Shown: positions 1 to 7,856 of the stretch, piece by piece
Layout: each line of letters begins with the position of its first letter
Numbering within the stretch: position 1 is the stretch's first letter
Assembly (NCBI GenBank): GCA_002887195.1
Contig: PJAB01000698.1
Coordinates: forward strand, 1 to 21,835
Length of the DNA: 21,835 nt
Reading direction: 5' to 3'
Origin: Chrysochromulina parva
Lineage: Eukaryota > Haptophyta > Prymnesiales > Chrysochromulinaceae
Program-made: the position numbers and the translations under genes
Notes under the pieces: generated by a model
Databases searched by the model: none
What the model was told of the DNA's origin: nothing
Seen by the model: the letters and a program-made list of their open reading frames with translations, nothing else

Positions 1-11
1 GAATGACTCAC

Positions 12-225
12 CCGGCGCGGCCAGCCACGGGTTGACCGGAGTCACGACGCCCTCAATCTTGTCCGTGCTGGGCGAGGCCTCCGGCGCGGATGGTGGCAGG
101 TTCATGTAGAGTGCACGTGGTTGAATGTCGGCGACGGACGAAACCCATGCAGCGGAGAACGCGCTCGACTTGTGCAACGGCATGGCCCATGAGGGCAACA
201 CGGCGAATAGGGCCAGGAACCCCAT
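12..225 (-). CDS. First exon of a secreted or plastid-targeted protein (partial)
   Basis: The minus strand is open from an ATG at 225 to the left edge of the window. It starts with MGFLALFAVLPSWAMPLHKS, a short hydrophobic signal-peptide-like stretch. This is followed by SSAFSAAW, which loosely resembles the ASAFAP-type cleavage motif of secondary-plastid targeting leaders. About 71 codons are visible, and the last part reads VVTPVNPWLAAPG. A consensus donor GGTGAGT lies at about 6-12, so the exon probably ends at 12 and an intron begins at 11. The frame also stays open to base 1, so read-through is possible. I do not recognise the family. The gene is divergent from the transporter at 522 and shares a ~300-bp upstream region with it. 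Targeting is an inference from a weak motif. Confidence 0.45.
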
Positions 226-521
226 CGAAGTTTGCGGATTCTCGAGTGTGAAAGAATCAAAGCAAGAGAACGTTCCCGTTCCGAGTCATGAGCAGAGAGT
301 AATGTGAACTGGTTCTATCGATCCTGCTGGGCGTAGAGAATCTCGCGCTCGCTTTCCTGGAATCTTCGTGAAGGCTCACCACTCGAAACCACGAGAGGAG
401 GGCGGCCCGCTTTGCGGCCACCGCCAGCAAGACGACGGCCATCTGGATAGTTGCCATAGAGCTAGTGGGGCTCCTGCAGCAGCAGCCCCGCATCAGGAGC
501 TTGAGCCGGTCGACCGTCCAC
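226..521. promoter_or_regulatory. Intergenic region between divergent genes
   Basis: About 300 bases separate the minus-strand ATG at 225 from the plus-strand ATG at 522, so both promoters or 5' UTRs must lie here. I see no clear TATA box. A long antisense frame crosses the region but carries no recognisable domain. Confidence 0.3.
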
Positions 522-2141
522 ATGAGGGCAGCACCGGAAGATGCTGCCACCCACCCTGTCGATGAGATCAGGTCTGGCCAGCACGATGCGCTGTTGACCA
601 GACCTGAGAGACGCCCGCCACTCTCCCTCGTGTACGGTACCCTGTGTCTCGCCAATGCTGCCGAGGCGGTCGAGGTGCTCAGCGCTGGGTCCATTCTGCA
701 GCGCGCGAGCGACGATCCCGCCGGGCAGACGGCAATCGCCGCGGGCGTGTTCGTCGGGATGCTCTTTGGTGGCTTTGCGAGCGGTGCTGTCGCCGACACG
801 GTCGGCCGTGCGTACGCCCTCAGGTGGGCACTCACCCTCGCATTCGTCGCGGCTGCGTCGGCAGCTCTCGCGCCAAATCTGCCCTCACTGGTGATCCTAC
901 GGGTGCTGGCTGGTACGGGCGTTGGTGCTGCCACGCCGCCGCTCTTTGCACTCGCGACTGAGAATGCGCCCGTGGGGCGCACAGGCCCCGCCATCACGAT
1001 CGTCGCCTCCTTTTGGATGGTGGGAGCGGTCATCGCGGCGGCTCTAGCCCTCCTGATGCTCGGCAGCTCTGCAGACGCTCCCCCGTCGTTCGGCTGGTCG
1101 GAGCCTTGGCGTGGGTTTGCTCTCGCTTGCTCGGTGGTGCCCGCCATCTCGACGACGCTCGCATGGGCTGTGAACCTGACCCCACCGAGCCTTCCACAGG
1201 AGATCTCCCCGCAGGAGATCTCCCCGTCCACGTCCTTGAACGACTCGATCGCCGACCAGCCTACCTCGCCGCTACCTCCCGCCGCGGAGCCGATGACGTT
1301 ACGTCGAGTGCTCACGACGCTGAGCGCTCCCGCGGAGCGTGCGGCGCTGCTGCCGCTGTGCCTCGTGTGGGCGGGGCTCAACTTTGGCTCTTATGGCCTC
1401 TCGACCTGGATCACCACTCTCCTGACGCACGCGGGTGTGCACGACCCATATTTGGTCGCACTGCTCTATGCCGTCGCGATGCTCCCAGGCAACCTGCTCT
1501 CTGTCTTCTGCATCGATTCGATTGGACGTCGCACGCTGCTTGTGAGCTCGATGGTCGCCGCTTCCCTCTCCGCGCTCGCGCTCGGTGCGGTGGACACGAG
1601 CTCAAGTGAGATGGTCATCGCCGCCGCATGCATCTTCAGTGCTACGTCGACCGCGAGTTGGAACGCTCTCGATGTGCTCTCCACAGAGGCCTTTGGCGTC
1701 GAGGTAGGATTGCCTCTGATGACCTCTGATGACCTCTGATGACCTCTGATGACCTCTGATGACCTCTGATGACCTCTGATTGCCTTTGGCGTCGAGGTAG
1801 GATTACCTCTGATGACCTCTGATGACCTCTGATTGCCTATGATGACCTCTGATGACCTCTGATTGCCTTTGGCGTCGAGGTAGGATTGCCTCTGATGACC
1901 TCTGAGTATCCCTGATGACATGTGCGTGCCTCTGATGACCTCTGATTGCCTCCCTCCTCAGGTCCGCGCGACCGCGCTGGCCGTCCTCGCTGCCTCGGGC
2001 CGTCTCGCGAGCGTGGCCGCCCAGTTCGTCAACGGCTCGCTCTCACATGATGAGCCGACGCTGCTCGCCATCACGTCAACCGTTATGGCCGTTGGCTGCA
2101 TCGGCGCACTCTTCGTCAAGCCGAGGCACACGCACACGTGA
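522..2141 (+). CDS. Major facilitator superfamily transporter, SV2/SVOP/organic-cation-like
   Basis: Two exons are inferred: 522-1703 and 1962-2141, phase 0, about 453 aa. The frame is open further upstream, but 522 is its first ATG. MFS signatures are visible in both halves. After TM1 (ANAAEAVEVLSAGSIL) comes the loop 2-3 motif GAVADTVGRAYALR, then RVLAGTGVGAATPPLFALATE with the family Arg and Glu. The second half has FCIDSIGRRTLL, and STEAFGVE joins VRATALAVLAASGR across the intron. That last junction matches the E-x-F-P-t-x-v-R-a-t-a-l-G motif of sugar, organic-cation and SV2-like carriers, which strongly supports the splice. It should be a 10-12 TM secondary transporter; the substrate cannot be read from sequence. 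The stop codon lies inside the first unit of a 42-bp tandem repeat. Confidence 0.85.
1704..1961 (+). repeat. Phase-0 intron filled with CTGAT-core 10-nt minisatellite
   Basis: The donor is GAG|GTAGGA and the acceptor CTCCCTCCTCAG|GTC. The 258-nt interior is mostly the 10-mer GACCTCTGAT, and I count about 16 CTGAT cores. The exon edge GCCTTTGGCGTCGAG|GTAGGATT recurs inside the intron at about 1782 and 1866, so three equivalent donors exist. Reading through adds EVGLPLMTSDDL and then a stop. Confidence 0.85.
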
Positions 2142-2237
2142 CGGCGCTTTGGGTTCGTCAAGCCGAGGCACACGCACACGTGACGGCACTTGGGGTTCGT
2201 CAAGTCGAGGCACACGCACACGTGACGGCGCTTTGGG
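2112..2237 (+). repeat. 42-bp tandem repeat, three copies, overlapping the stop codon
   Basis: Units start at 2112, 2154 and 2196 and differ by a few substitutions. Each carries CACACGCACACGTGACGG, which includes a CACGTG palindrome. The transporter's TGA stop is in the first unit; the other two are in the 3' UTR. Confidence 0.9.
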
Positions 2238-2612
2238 GGATGTGGAGGCGATCGGATACTTACGGAATCGATTCGTTTTCTTTTCGTCCCGCTTGTTCTG
2301 AGAACTGTCACTTCTGCGGTCCCGGGCAGCTCGCGTCCCTCTCATGTCCCTCTGCTCCGGCGCGGCAGTGCGGTTTCTTTTGTGTATTCGATTGTCGACG
2401 TGCGTGAGTGGAGTTGTGCTCTTGAGTGCGGTGGCGTTAGGTGCGCACGACGTTTGATCGTTCGAAAAAATGCAATCTAAATGTTACACCGCCTGGGTGG
2501 CGCGCGGGCGATCAAAATGAGACCCGACCCCCTTGTGGGCCTCGGTCCAGCGAGGTGCGCCGCAGCGCATCCATCTCTTTGGCCGAGTCGGCGAGCGGAG
2601 TCACCTCTTCTG
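2238..2612. other. Convergent intergenic region
   Basis: The 3' ends of the plus-strand transporter and the minus-strand hydrolase face each other here. I see no gene, tRNA or clear polyadenylation motif. Confidence 0.5.
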
Positions 2613-3731
2613 TCAGCCGCAGCAGGTGGCGCAGGGATAGGTGCCTGGTTGTATCCACAATGCTTGGCTGCCGACTCCACCGCTGTGCCACCGTGCCAGG
2701 CTCTGGAGCGGTGTGACGCCGTCCACTTGCATGCTGAGCGGGAAGAGGTCGGGGAGCGACGCATTGGCGGCGCCGTCGCAGTGGCGGTTACACCCATCCA
2801 TAAACGCGCCGTGGCGAACGCCCACCTCGGCGCTGGTGTTCATCCACGTGCGCATTCTACGGGTCAAGTTCTGACCATACTCCTCAATGCAGGCATTGGA
2901 GGCCTGGCACGTGCCGTTCAGGTTGGAGCGCTGGTCCAGGTCATACCGGCTCTGGAACGCAAACAGCGGCGTGCGCACGTACTGAGCGCTGTATTGGGCG
3001 ACCAGGCAGCGCTCCTTGGCTGCCTGGTGCGCTTCAGTGCACTGCGGGCTGAGCAGGCTGGATACATTGTGCCCGGTCTCAGCGACGACGAATTTCTTGG
3101 CATCGGCGTATCCGTTCACATCAAGATAAAAGCCCGAGTCCGCGAAGCCGACGACGCGCGCCGAGCTGGGCAGCCGCTGCCGCATCGCATCGATGTGGGC
3201 ATACAGCGCGATCGCACCTGCACTGCAGCCTGCGAGCACCACGTCAGTGGCGATATCGAGCCCACGGTGCGCGACTAGGTCGGCCATCACCGCCTCGCTG
3301 ATCCACTTACCACGGTGGTAGAGGGGCGGCAGCGATCCATTGAGCACCGGCTCGTGCCGCTCTCCCGCGTAGTATGCACCGTCACAGTACCGGATGTAGA
3401 CATGGTGTGCTGAGCTGAGGAGCGGGCTTGCGAGCGGGTCACGCGAGAAGTAGAACTCGTCGAGGGACATCATGCTCTTGTCGCGCTTTGTGGTGCCGAG
3501 ATAGCCGTGGGAGCGCTTGCGGCACTCGGCTTCGGAGGCGCAGAAGCTGCCGCCCTCAAGGTAGAGCAGCCACGTCGTCGAGTTGGGATCGCCGCGGGAG
3601 AGGTAGTAGCGGGCGGCGCTCCCATCGAGGCAGGTGGCGAGGTGGTATGCGTCGAGCGGCACGGCCTCCGCCTCATGAACGGCGTTCGCAACCGGCAGGG
3701 CAAGGCCACACAACACCATCGCCAATCCCAT
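2613..3731 (-). CDS. Notum / pectin acetylesterase-like secreted carboxylesterase
   Basis: This is a 372-aa alpha/beta hydrolase of the pectinacetylesterase/Notum family, intronless. From the ATG at 3731 it begins MGLAMVLCGLALPVANA, a good signal peptide. The frame extends to an ATG at 3839, but that start would bury the signal peptide and span a TATA-like element. Family landmarks in order are WLLYLEGGSFC, then VVLAGCSAGAIAL with the nucleophile Ser near residue 170 in GCSAG, then FADSGFYLD. FAFQSRYD follows with the likely acid Asp near 264, and DGCNRHC with the likely His near 317. Order and spacing resemble the Ser-Asp-His triad of human Notum. Many Cys and several N-glycosylation sequons (NGS, NVS, NLT) fit an extracellular enzyme. 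Such enzymes remove acetyl or acyl esters; whether the substrate is polysaccharide or lipid cannot be told. Confidence 0.88.
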   Translation of the reverse strand: MGLAMVLCGLALPVANAVHEAEAVPLDAYHLATCLDGSAARYYLSRGDPNSTTWLLYLEGGSFCASEAECRKRSHGYLGTTKRDKSMMSLDEFYFSRDPLASPLLSSAHHVYIRYCDGAYYAGERHEPVLNGSLPPLYHRGKWISEAVMADLVAHRGLDIATDVVLAGCSAGAIALYAHIDAMRQRLPSSARVVGFADSGFYLDVNGYADAKKFVVAETGHNVSSLLSPQCTEAHQAAKERCLVAQYSAQYVRTPLFAFQSRYDLDQRSNLNGTCQASNACIEEYGQNLTRRMRTWMNTSAEVGVRHGAFMDGCNRHCDGAANASLPDLFPLSMQVDGVTPLQSLARWHSGGVGSQALWIQPGTYPCATCCG

Positions 3732-4359
3732 GTGAATGGCTTCTCGTGAGGCGCGCCTCTCTTGCCGACCCGTTCCTTGCGCGCCGCTTGCGCTGCTACG
3801 AAAGAGCAAAGTATATAAACTTTTGTAACCACTTGCCATTTCCTCATACTTACCTGGGAGGGAGATGCGGTGATCATGAAGGCCGTATGTCCGTCTGATA
3901 CCTGCGACCTAGCACATCGTCCGGGTGGAGGCGGTGGCCCCCAAAAGGGGGTACACACTCCATTATTTTTGAGAGCTGGGGACCCTGTACGCAGGCCCCT
4001 GAAATAATCAACCTGACACATGATACAACATACATCCCACTCTCAGGCGCAGTCCGGCCGAGGAGTCTACAGATGGACCCGGGCGTGTTAATAAGCCAAC
4101 AACAACAGCAAACCGGCGCGCGCGTTAGAATACATTCTCGAACGCACTACGAACTGAAGAACACAGAACACATCTCACGTGGAACTCTAGAGAAGAAAGC
4201 GGTGAGCGCCGGCGCCAATCGCCATTGCGCGCAGCTTCGTCGGGCCCGCGGGACGGTCCGACGGAGCCGTGCAGCGACAAGCACTCAAGCAGTTGCGGCG
4301 CCCCCTAACGGAGCCGGTGGGCGTCATGGTGGGCGTGCCAGCACGGAGACTAGATGCGA
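3732..4359. other. Intergenic region between two minus-strand genes
   Basis: It should hold the 3' UTR of NDUFS2 and the promoter of the hydrolase. A short perfect hairpin (CCCCC-AAAA-GGGGG, 3938-3951) is visible. Small frames here show no domain and no RNA gene is recognisable. Confidence 0.4.
3811..3820. promoter_or_regulatory. TATA-like element
   Basis: GTATATAAAC stands out in GC-rich DNA about 80 bases upstream of the preferred hydrolase ATG at 3731. The minus strand reads TATATAC. It supports the inner start but is only a sequence resemblance. Confidence 0.25.
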
Positions 4360-5688
4360 TCACCGGTCGATCTCGCCGAAGACGACGTCGAGGGTGCCGA
4401 TGATGGTGACGACGTCGGCGAGCATGTGGCCCTTGGACATCTTCTCGAGGCCAGCCAGGTGTGCGAAACCCGGTGGACGGATGTGGCAACGGTATGGCCG
4501 GTTGGTGCCGTCGGAGACCATGTAGATGCCAAACTCGCCCTTGGGAGCCTCGACCGCCGTGTATGTCTCGCCAGGAGCGGGAGAGTAGCCCTCAGTGAAG
4601 AGCTTGAAATGGTGGATCAACGATTCCATGTCTTCCTTCATCTCCTCCCGGGCGGGCGGGGTGACCTTCTTGTCATCGACGCGCACCGGGCCGGGCTCGA
4701 GCTTGTTCAGGCACTGCACGATGATGTGCACGCTCTGCCGCATCTCCTCCAGCCGCATCAGGTAGCGGTCGTAGCAGTCGCCCTTGGTGCCCACAGGCAC
4801 CTCGAACTCAAGCTCCGGGTAGATTTCGTACGGCTGGGCGCGCCGAAGGTCCCAAGCCACGCCAGAGCCGCGGAGCATGACGCCGCTGAAGCCCCAGTCG
4901 AGCGCGTCCGCCGCCGAGATCACGCCCACGTCCACCAGCCGCTGCTTCCAGATACGGTTGCCCGTGAGCAGCTCCTCGATCTCATCGAGCCGGCCCGGGA
5001 ACTGCTCGCAGAAGGTGTAGATGTCCTCGCACAGGCCGAGGGGCAGGTCAGCGGTGACGCCGCCCGGCCGGATGTACGCCGCGTGCATGCGCGCGCCCGA
5101 CACGCGCTCATAAAATTCCATCAGCTTCTCGCGCTCCTCAAAGCCGATGAAGAAGGGCGTCGTCGCGCCAACGTCGAGGCCCTGCCAGCACACGTTGCCG
5201 ATGTGGTTGAGGATGCGCGTGATCTCGAGGAACATGACGCGGATGACGGACGCACGGCGCGGCACGTCGATGTTCAGCAGCTTCTCCACCGCAAGTGAGT
5301 AGCCGTGCTCCGACGCCATCATCGAGACGTAGTCCAGCCGGTCCATGTACGGGAGCGCCTGCTGGTAGTTCTTGTACTCGATGAGCTTCTCGGTGCCGCG
5401 ATGCAGCAGGCCGATGTGCGGATCGGCGCGGATCACCGTCTCGCCGTTGAGCTCGAGCACCAGCCGCAGCACGCCATGCGCCGCCGGGTGCTGAGGCCCA
5501 AAGTTGAGCGTGAAGTTCTTGATCTCAAAGTCCTCGTCGGAGACGAGCTCGCGCTGCATAGACGCGGCCTTCTTGGACTTCTTCATGAGCGCCAGCGTCT
5601 CTGACACCATGCCGCGCGCCACATGCGGCTGTGCGCGCGCCAGGCGGCGCGCCGCAGGCCCAGCTGAGCGGAGCAAGACCGCTGCCAT
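4360..5688 (-). CDS. NDUFS2: NADH:ubiquinone oxidoreductase 49-kDa subunit (Nad7/NDUFS2)
   Basis: This 442-aa intronless gene encodes the core 49-kDa subunit of respiratory complex I, in the matrix arm next to the quinone site. I chose the ATG at 5688 because the protein then begins [20 protein letters not shown], an Arg/Ala-rich presequence without acids, typical of mitochondrial import. The frame extends to an ATG at 5784, which would put non-presequence residues first. Conserved blocks include [18 protein letters not shown] (with the quinone-site His), [72 protein letters not shown], and the usual terminal [12 protein letters not shown]. No key block is missing. It is divergent from the JmjC gene, with only ~140 bp between start codons. 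A presequence plus nuclear-style neighbours means the gene is nuclear. Confidence 0.97.
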   Translation of the reverse strand: MAAVLLRSAGPAARRLARAQPHVARGMVSETLALMKKSKKAASMQRELVSDEDFEIKNFTLNFGPQHPAAHGVLRLVLELNGETVIRADPHIGLLHRGTEKLIEYKNYQQALPYMDRLDYVSMMASEHGYSLAVEKLLNIDVPRRASVIRVMFLEITRILNHIGNVCWQGLDVGATTPFFIGFEEREKLMEFYERVSGARMHAAYIRPGGVTADLPLGLCEDIYTFCEQFPGRLDEIEELLTGNRIWKQRLVDVGVISAADALDWGFSGVMLRGSGVAWDLRRAQPYEIYPELEFEVPVGTKGDCYDRYLMRLEEMRQSVHIIVQCLNKLEPGPVRVDDKKVTPPAREEMKEDMESLIHHFKLFTEGYSPAPGETYTAVEAPKGEFGIYMVSDGTNRPYRCHIRPPGFAHLAGLEKMSKGHMLADVVTIIGTLDVVFGEIDR

Positions 5689-5829
5689 TTCCTGCTGTGC
5701 AGCACGGCGATCTTCGCTGTCGCTGTGAATGCGGAGACCAGCCCCCAAAACGTCCACTCGCCGTCTGCCAAAGTAAACCTGCACGCGATACGCAGAATTT
5801 GCATTCGTGTGTCGAGGCGCTTCCCGACG
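5689..5829. promoter_or_regulatory. Short divergent (bidirectional) promoter region
   Basis: Only ~140 bases lie between the NDUFS2 start (minus) and the JmjC-protein start (plus), so the two genes probably share a promoter region. No TATA box is visible. Confidence 0.4.
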
Positions 5830-7641
5830 ATGGGCCCGTCCATGTTCGCCACTACCCAGCTCGGCGCGTCGAGTGGCGCTTACCCCGGTTTAGACGTGTC
5901 CATAAAGAGCATGCTGCCCTTCTGGGTGGCCGCCTTGGCCGTGCCAGCGGTCGTCGCCTTAATCTCGAGAGGCGCTGAATCCACGGAGCGCCGCGCACAG
6001 CCGTGGCCTTCGGACGGGCTCCATGGCCTCGCAGCGCGTGCACAGCCCGTCAAGCTTCGCGGCGACACGTTGCCCTCGTCGGTGTGGCACGCGCACAGCC
6101 GCTGGCACGACGGCGACTACCTCGAGCGCACGCTCGAGCCGCTGCACGGCGTTTGGGAGCGGCCACCGCCTGCGGCCGATGCCAAGCGACCGAGCGACCG
6201 GAGCTTTATGTACTTTGCGCACCGCGGTGCGAGCTTTGGCTTGCGCGCACCGCTCGACGCGCCGCCGGCCTCATCGGTCGTCGTCGAGCACGAGCGCATG
6301 TCGTACGCCAGCTTCCGCAGGCGAGCCGCCGAGGGCGCCCTCCTCTACTGCTCCCACGAGCTCGACGTGCTCGGCGCCGCTGCCCTCGCCGACGCCACCC
6401 CGCTCGAGGCCTTTGATCTGGGCCACAACAGCACCGCCGCTGCTGCGACTAAGGGCATCCTGTGGCTCGGTGCGGGACGGCCGGTGGCGCATGCGCACTA
6501 CGACACCTCCCACAACCTCTTTGTGCAGCTCGTGGGGCGGAAGCGATTCGTCCTATGGCCTCCCACAGCGCTCACGGCGGCGCTCTCCCTCTACCCGAGC
6601 CGCCACTCCCTCCACCGGCAGTCGTCGCTGCGCGCGCCCGTCGAGGAGATGGCGGCGGCGGCGGCGGCGGGCGCGGCGGCGGGCACGGCGGCGGGCGCTG
6701 CGGATGGAGCGCGCGCGACCGTTGAGGCGACCGTTGGGGCGACCGTTGTGACTCTCCGGCCGCGCGAGGCACTCTACCTGCCGCCGTACTGGGCGCACCA
6801 CGTGGCCGCACTCGACGACCTGTCCCTCTCAATCGCCGTCTGGTCTGATTCGGAAGCCATGCGCCGCAAGGACGCCCTCGAGACTCTGCCGCTGCCGTGG
6901 GAAGCGCATTGGGCGCCCACCGAGGTGACTCTCGCAGCCGCGCTGTACGCACGACGGGTCGTCATCGGCGCCTTCGAAGAGAAGGATGACGCCAATCACG
7001 ACGCCCACCACGCCGCCCACCACGACGCCGCAGGCGCCGCCACTGACGCCGCCGCAGGCGCCGCCACTGACGCCGCCGCAGGCGCCGCCACTGACGGCGC
7101 CAGTGCGAGGGCGATCGTTGCGCGGCTGCTCCAAAGCCGTTACGAGCCGCTCCGAAGGGCCGAAGATCGAGCCGAGATGGATGGATTGCTGTTGACGAAA
7201 CTGCCACTCGAGAACGCCGTATCGGGCGCCGACGTGGCGAGTGGCGCCGTATCGAGCGCTGACGCGATCACGGGTGCGCAGCGCGCGCAGGAGGGCGATG
7301 CCTCCGCGGCCGGTAATGAGAGGCACACTCAGCTCCCTAATTTGGGCGAGGCCCCCGAGGCGCTGCTCGCCCCGCTGCGTGCGGCCTGTGCGAACTGGTC
7401 AGTCAGCGGCATGCGACGACGCGCCGAGCTGTGGGATCACGTGGGCGCGCACGCGCGACGCACGGCGGCCGCCGTGCGCGCCGTCGCGTCCGACCCCGCC
7501 ATCTGCGAGGTTGCCCTGGGCGACTACTTGGAGGCCCTCGCTGCCTTCGTGACCCCGAGCAGAGGGGCCATCCATGGCTTCCTCTCGATTTGCGTCCTTG
7601 GCGATCGTCCTTGGGAGCGGGGGCCGGCCATTGCTGGATAG
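5830..7641 (+). CDS. Membrane-anchored JmjC/cupin_8-type 2-oxoglutarate dioxygenase-like protein
   Basis: Intronless, about 603 aa from the ATG at 5830; in-frame ATGs at 5725, 5842 and 5911 are alternatives. Residues ~28-47 ([20 protein letters not shown]) form a signal anchor, so the enzyme domain probably faces the ER/Golgi lumen. The cupin core is clear: [19 protein letters not shown] gives the HxD iron ligands (His ~223, Asp ~225), followed by [16 protein letters not shown], the typical hN-x-G-x-K-x-P segment. [15 protein letters not shown] supplies the distal His (~323 or 324). These match Fe(II)/2-oxoglutarate hydroxylases of the cupin_8/JmjC type. Low-complexity Ala inserts interrupt the domain (~6650-6725), and a 24-nt tandem repeat encodes AAGAATD units downstream (~7020-7095). 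The C-terminal ~180 aa is unrecognised. Substrate unknown. Confidence 0.78.
   Translation: MGPSMFATTQLGASSGAYPGLDVSIKSMLPFWVAALAVPAVVALISRGAESTERRAQPWPSDGLHGLAARAQPVKLRGDTLPSSVWHAHSRWHDGDYLERTLEPLHGVWERPPPAADAKRPSDRSFMYFAHRGASFGLRAPLDAPPASSVVVEHERMSYASFRRRAAEGALLYCSHELDVLGAAALADATPLEAFDLGHNSTAAAATKGILWLGAGRPVAHAHYDTSHNLFVQLVGRKRFVLWPPTALTAALSLYPSRHSLHRQSSLRAPVEEMAAAAAAGAAAGTAAGAADGARATVEATVGATVVTLRPREALYLPPYWAHHVAALDDLSLSIAVWSDSEAMRRKDALETLPLPWEAHWAPTEVTLAAALYARRVVIGAFEEKDDANHDAHHAAHHDAAGAATDAAAGAATDAAAGAATDGASARAIVARLLQSRYEPLRRAEDRAEMDGLLLTKLPLENAVSGADVASGAVSSADAITGAQRAQEGDASAAGNERHTQLPNLGEAPEALLAPLRAACANWSVSGMRRRAELWDHVGAHARRTAAAVRAVASDPAICEVALGDYLEALAAFVTPSRGAIHGFLSICVLGDRPWERGPAIAG
7020..7100 (+). 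repeat. 24-nt in-frame coding minisatellite
   Basis: About three copies of a GCAGGCGCCGCCACTGAC-type unit encode repeated AAGAATD. It is in frame and lies in a probable linker. Confidence 0.8.
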
Positions 7642-7856
7642 TGACATGCACCGATAAGGTGCGCCCTAGCGTAGGCCCTAGCCTCTCGGTGCGTCCCGGG
7701 CACGAAAAAGCCGGGTTGAATCGCGCTAAGTATAGGTGTGAAGGGACTGGTAGGGATCGTGAACGTTGGTCGCTGCGCGGCGAACTGGGTCGATCGTCCC
7801 TGTGCTGGCTACTTATCCTTGTTGGGCGCGCTGGCGTCTTCGGCCGCAAGCGCCCC

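Noticed and set aside
465..521. Upstream GTG start for the transporter
   Set aside because: Eukaryotic context; the first ATG at 522 gives a sensible N-terminal tail before TM1.
257..1381. Long minus-strand frame opposite the MFS transporter
   Set aside because: No domain or signal; GC-rich third positions create long antisense frames. The plus strand has clear MFS motifs.
1704..1961. CRISPR array
   Set aside because: Head-to-tail 10-nt units without spacers, inside an intron of a eukaryotic gene.
4354..5298. Long plus-strand frame opposite NDUFS2
   Set aside because: Antisense shadow of a highly conserved gene.
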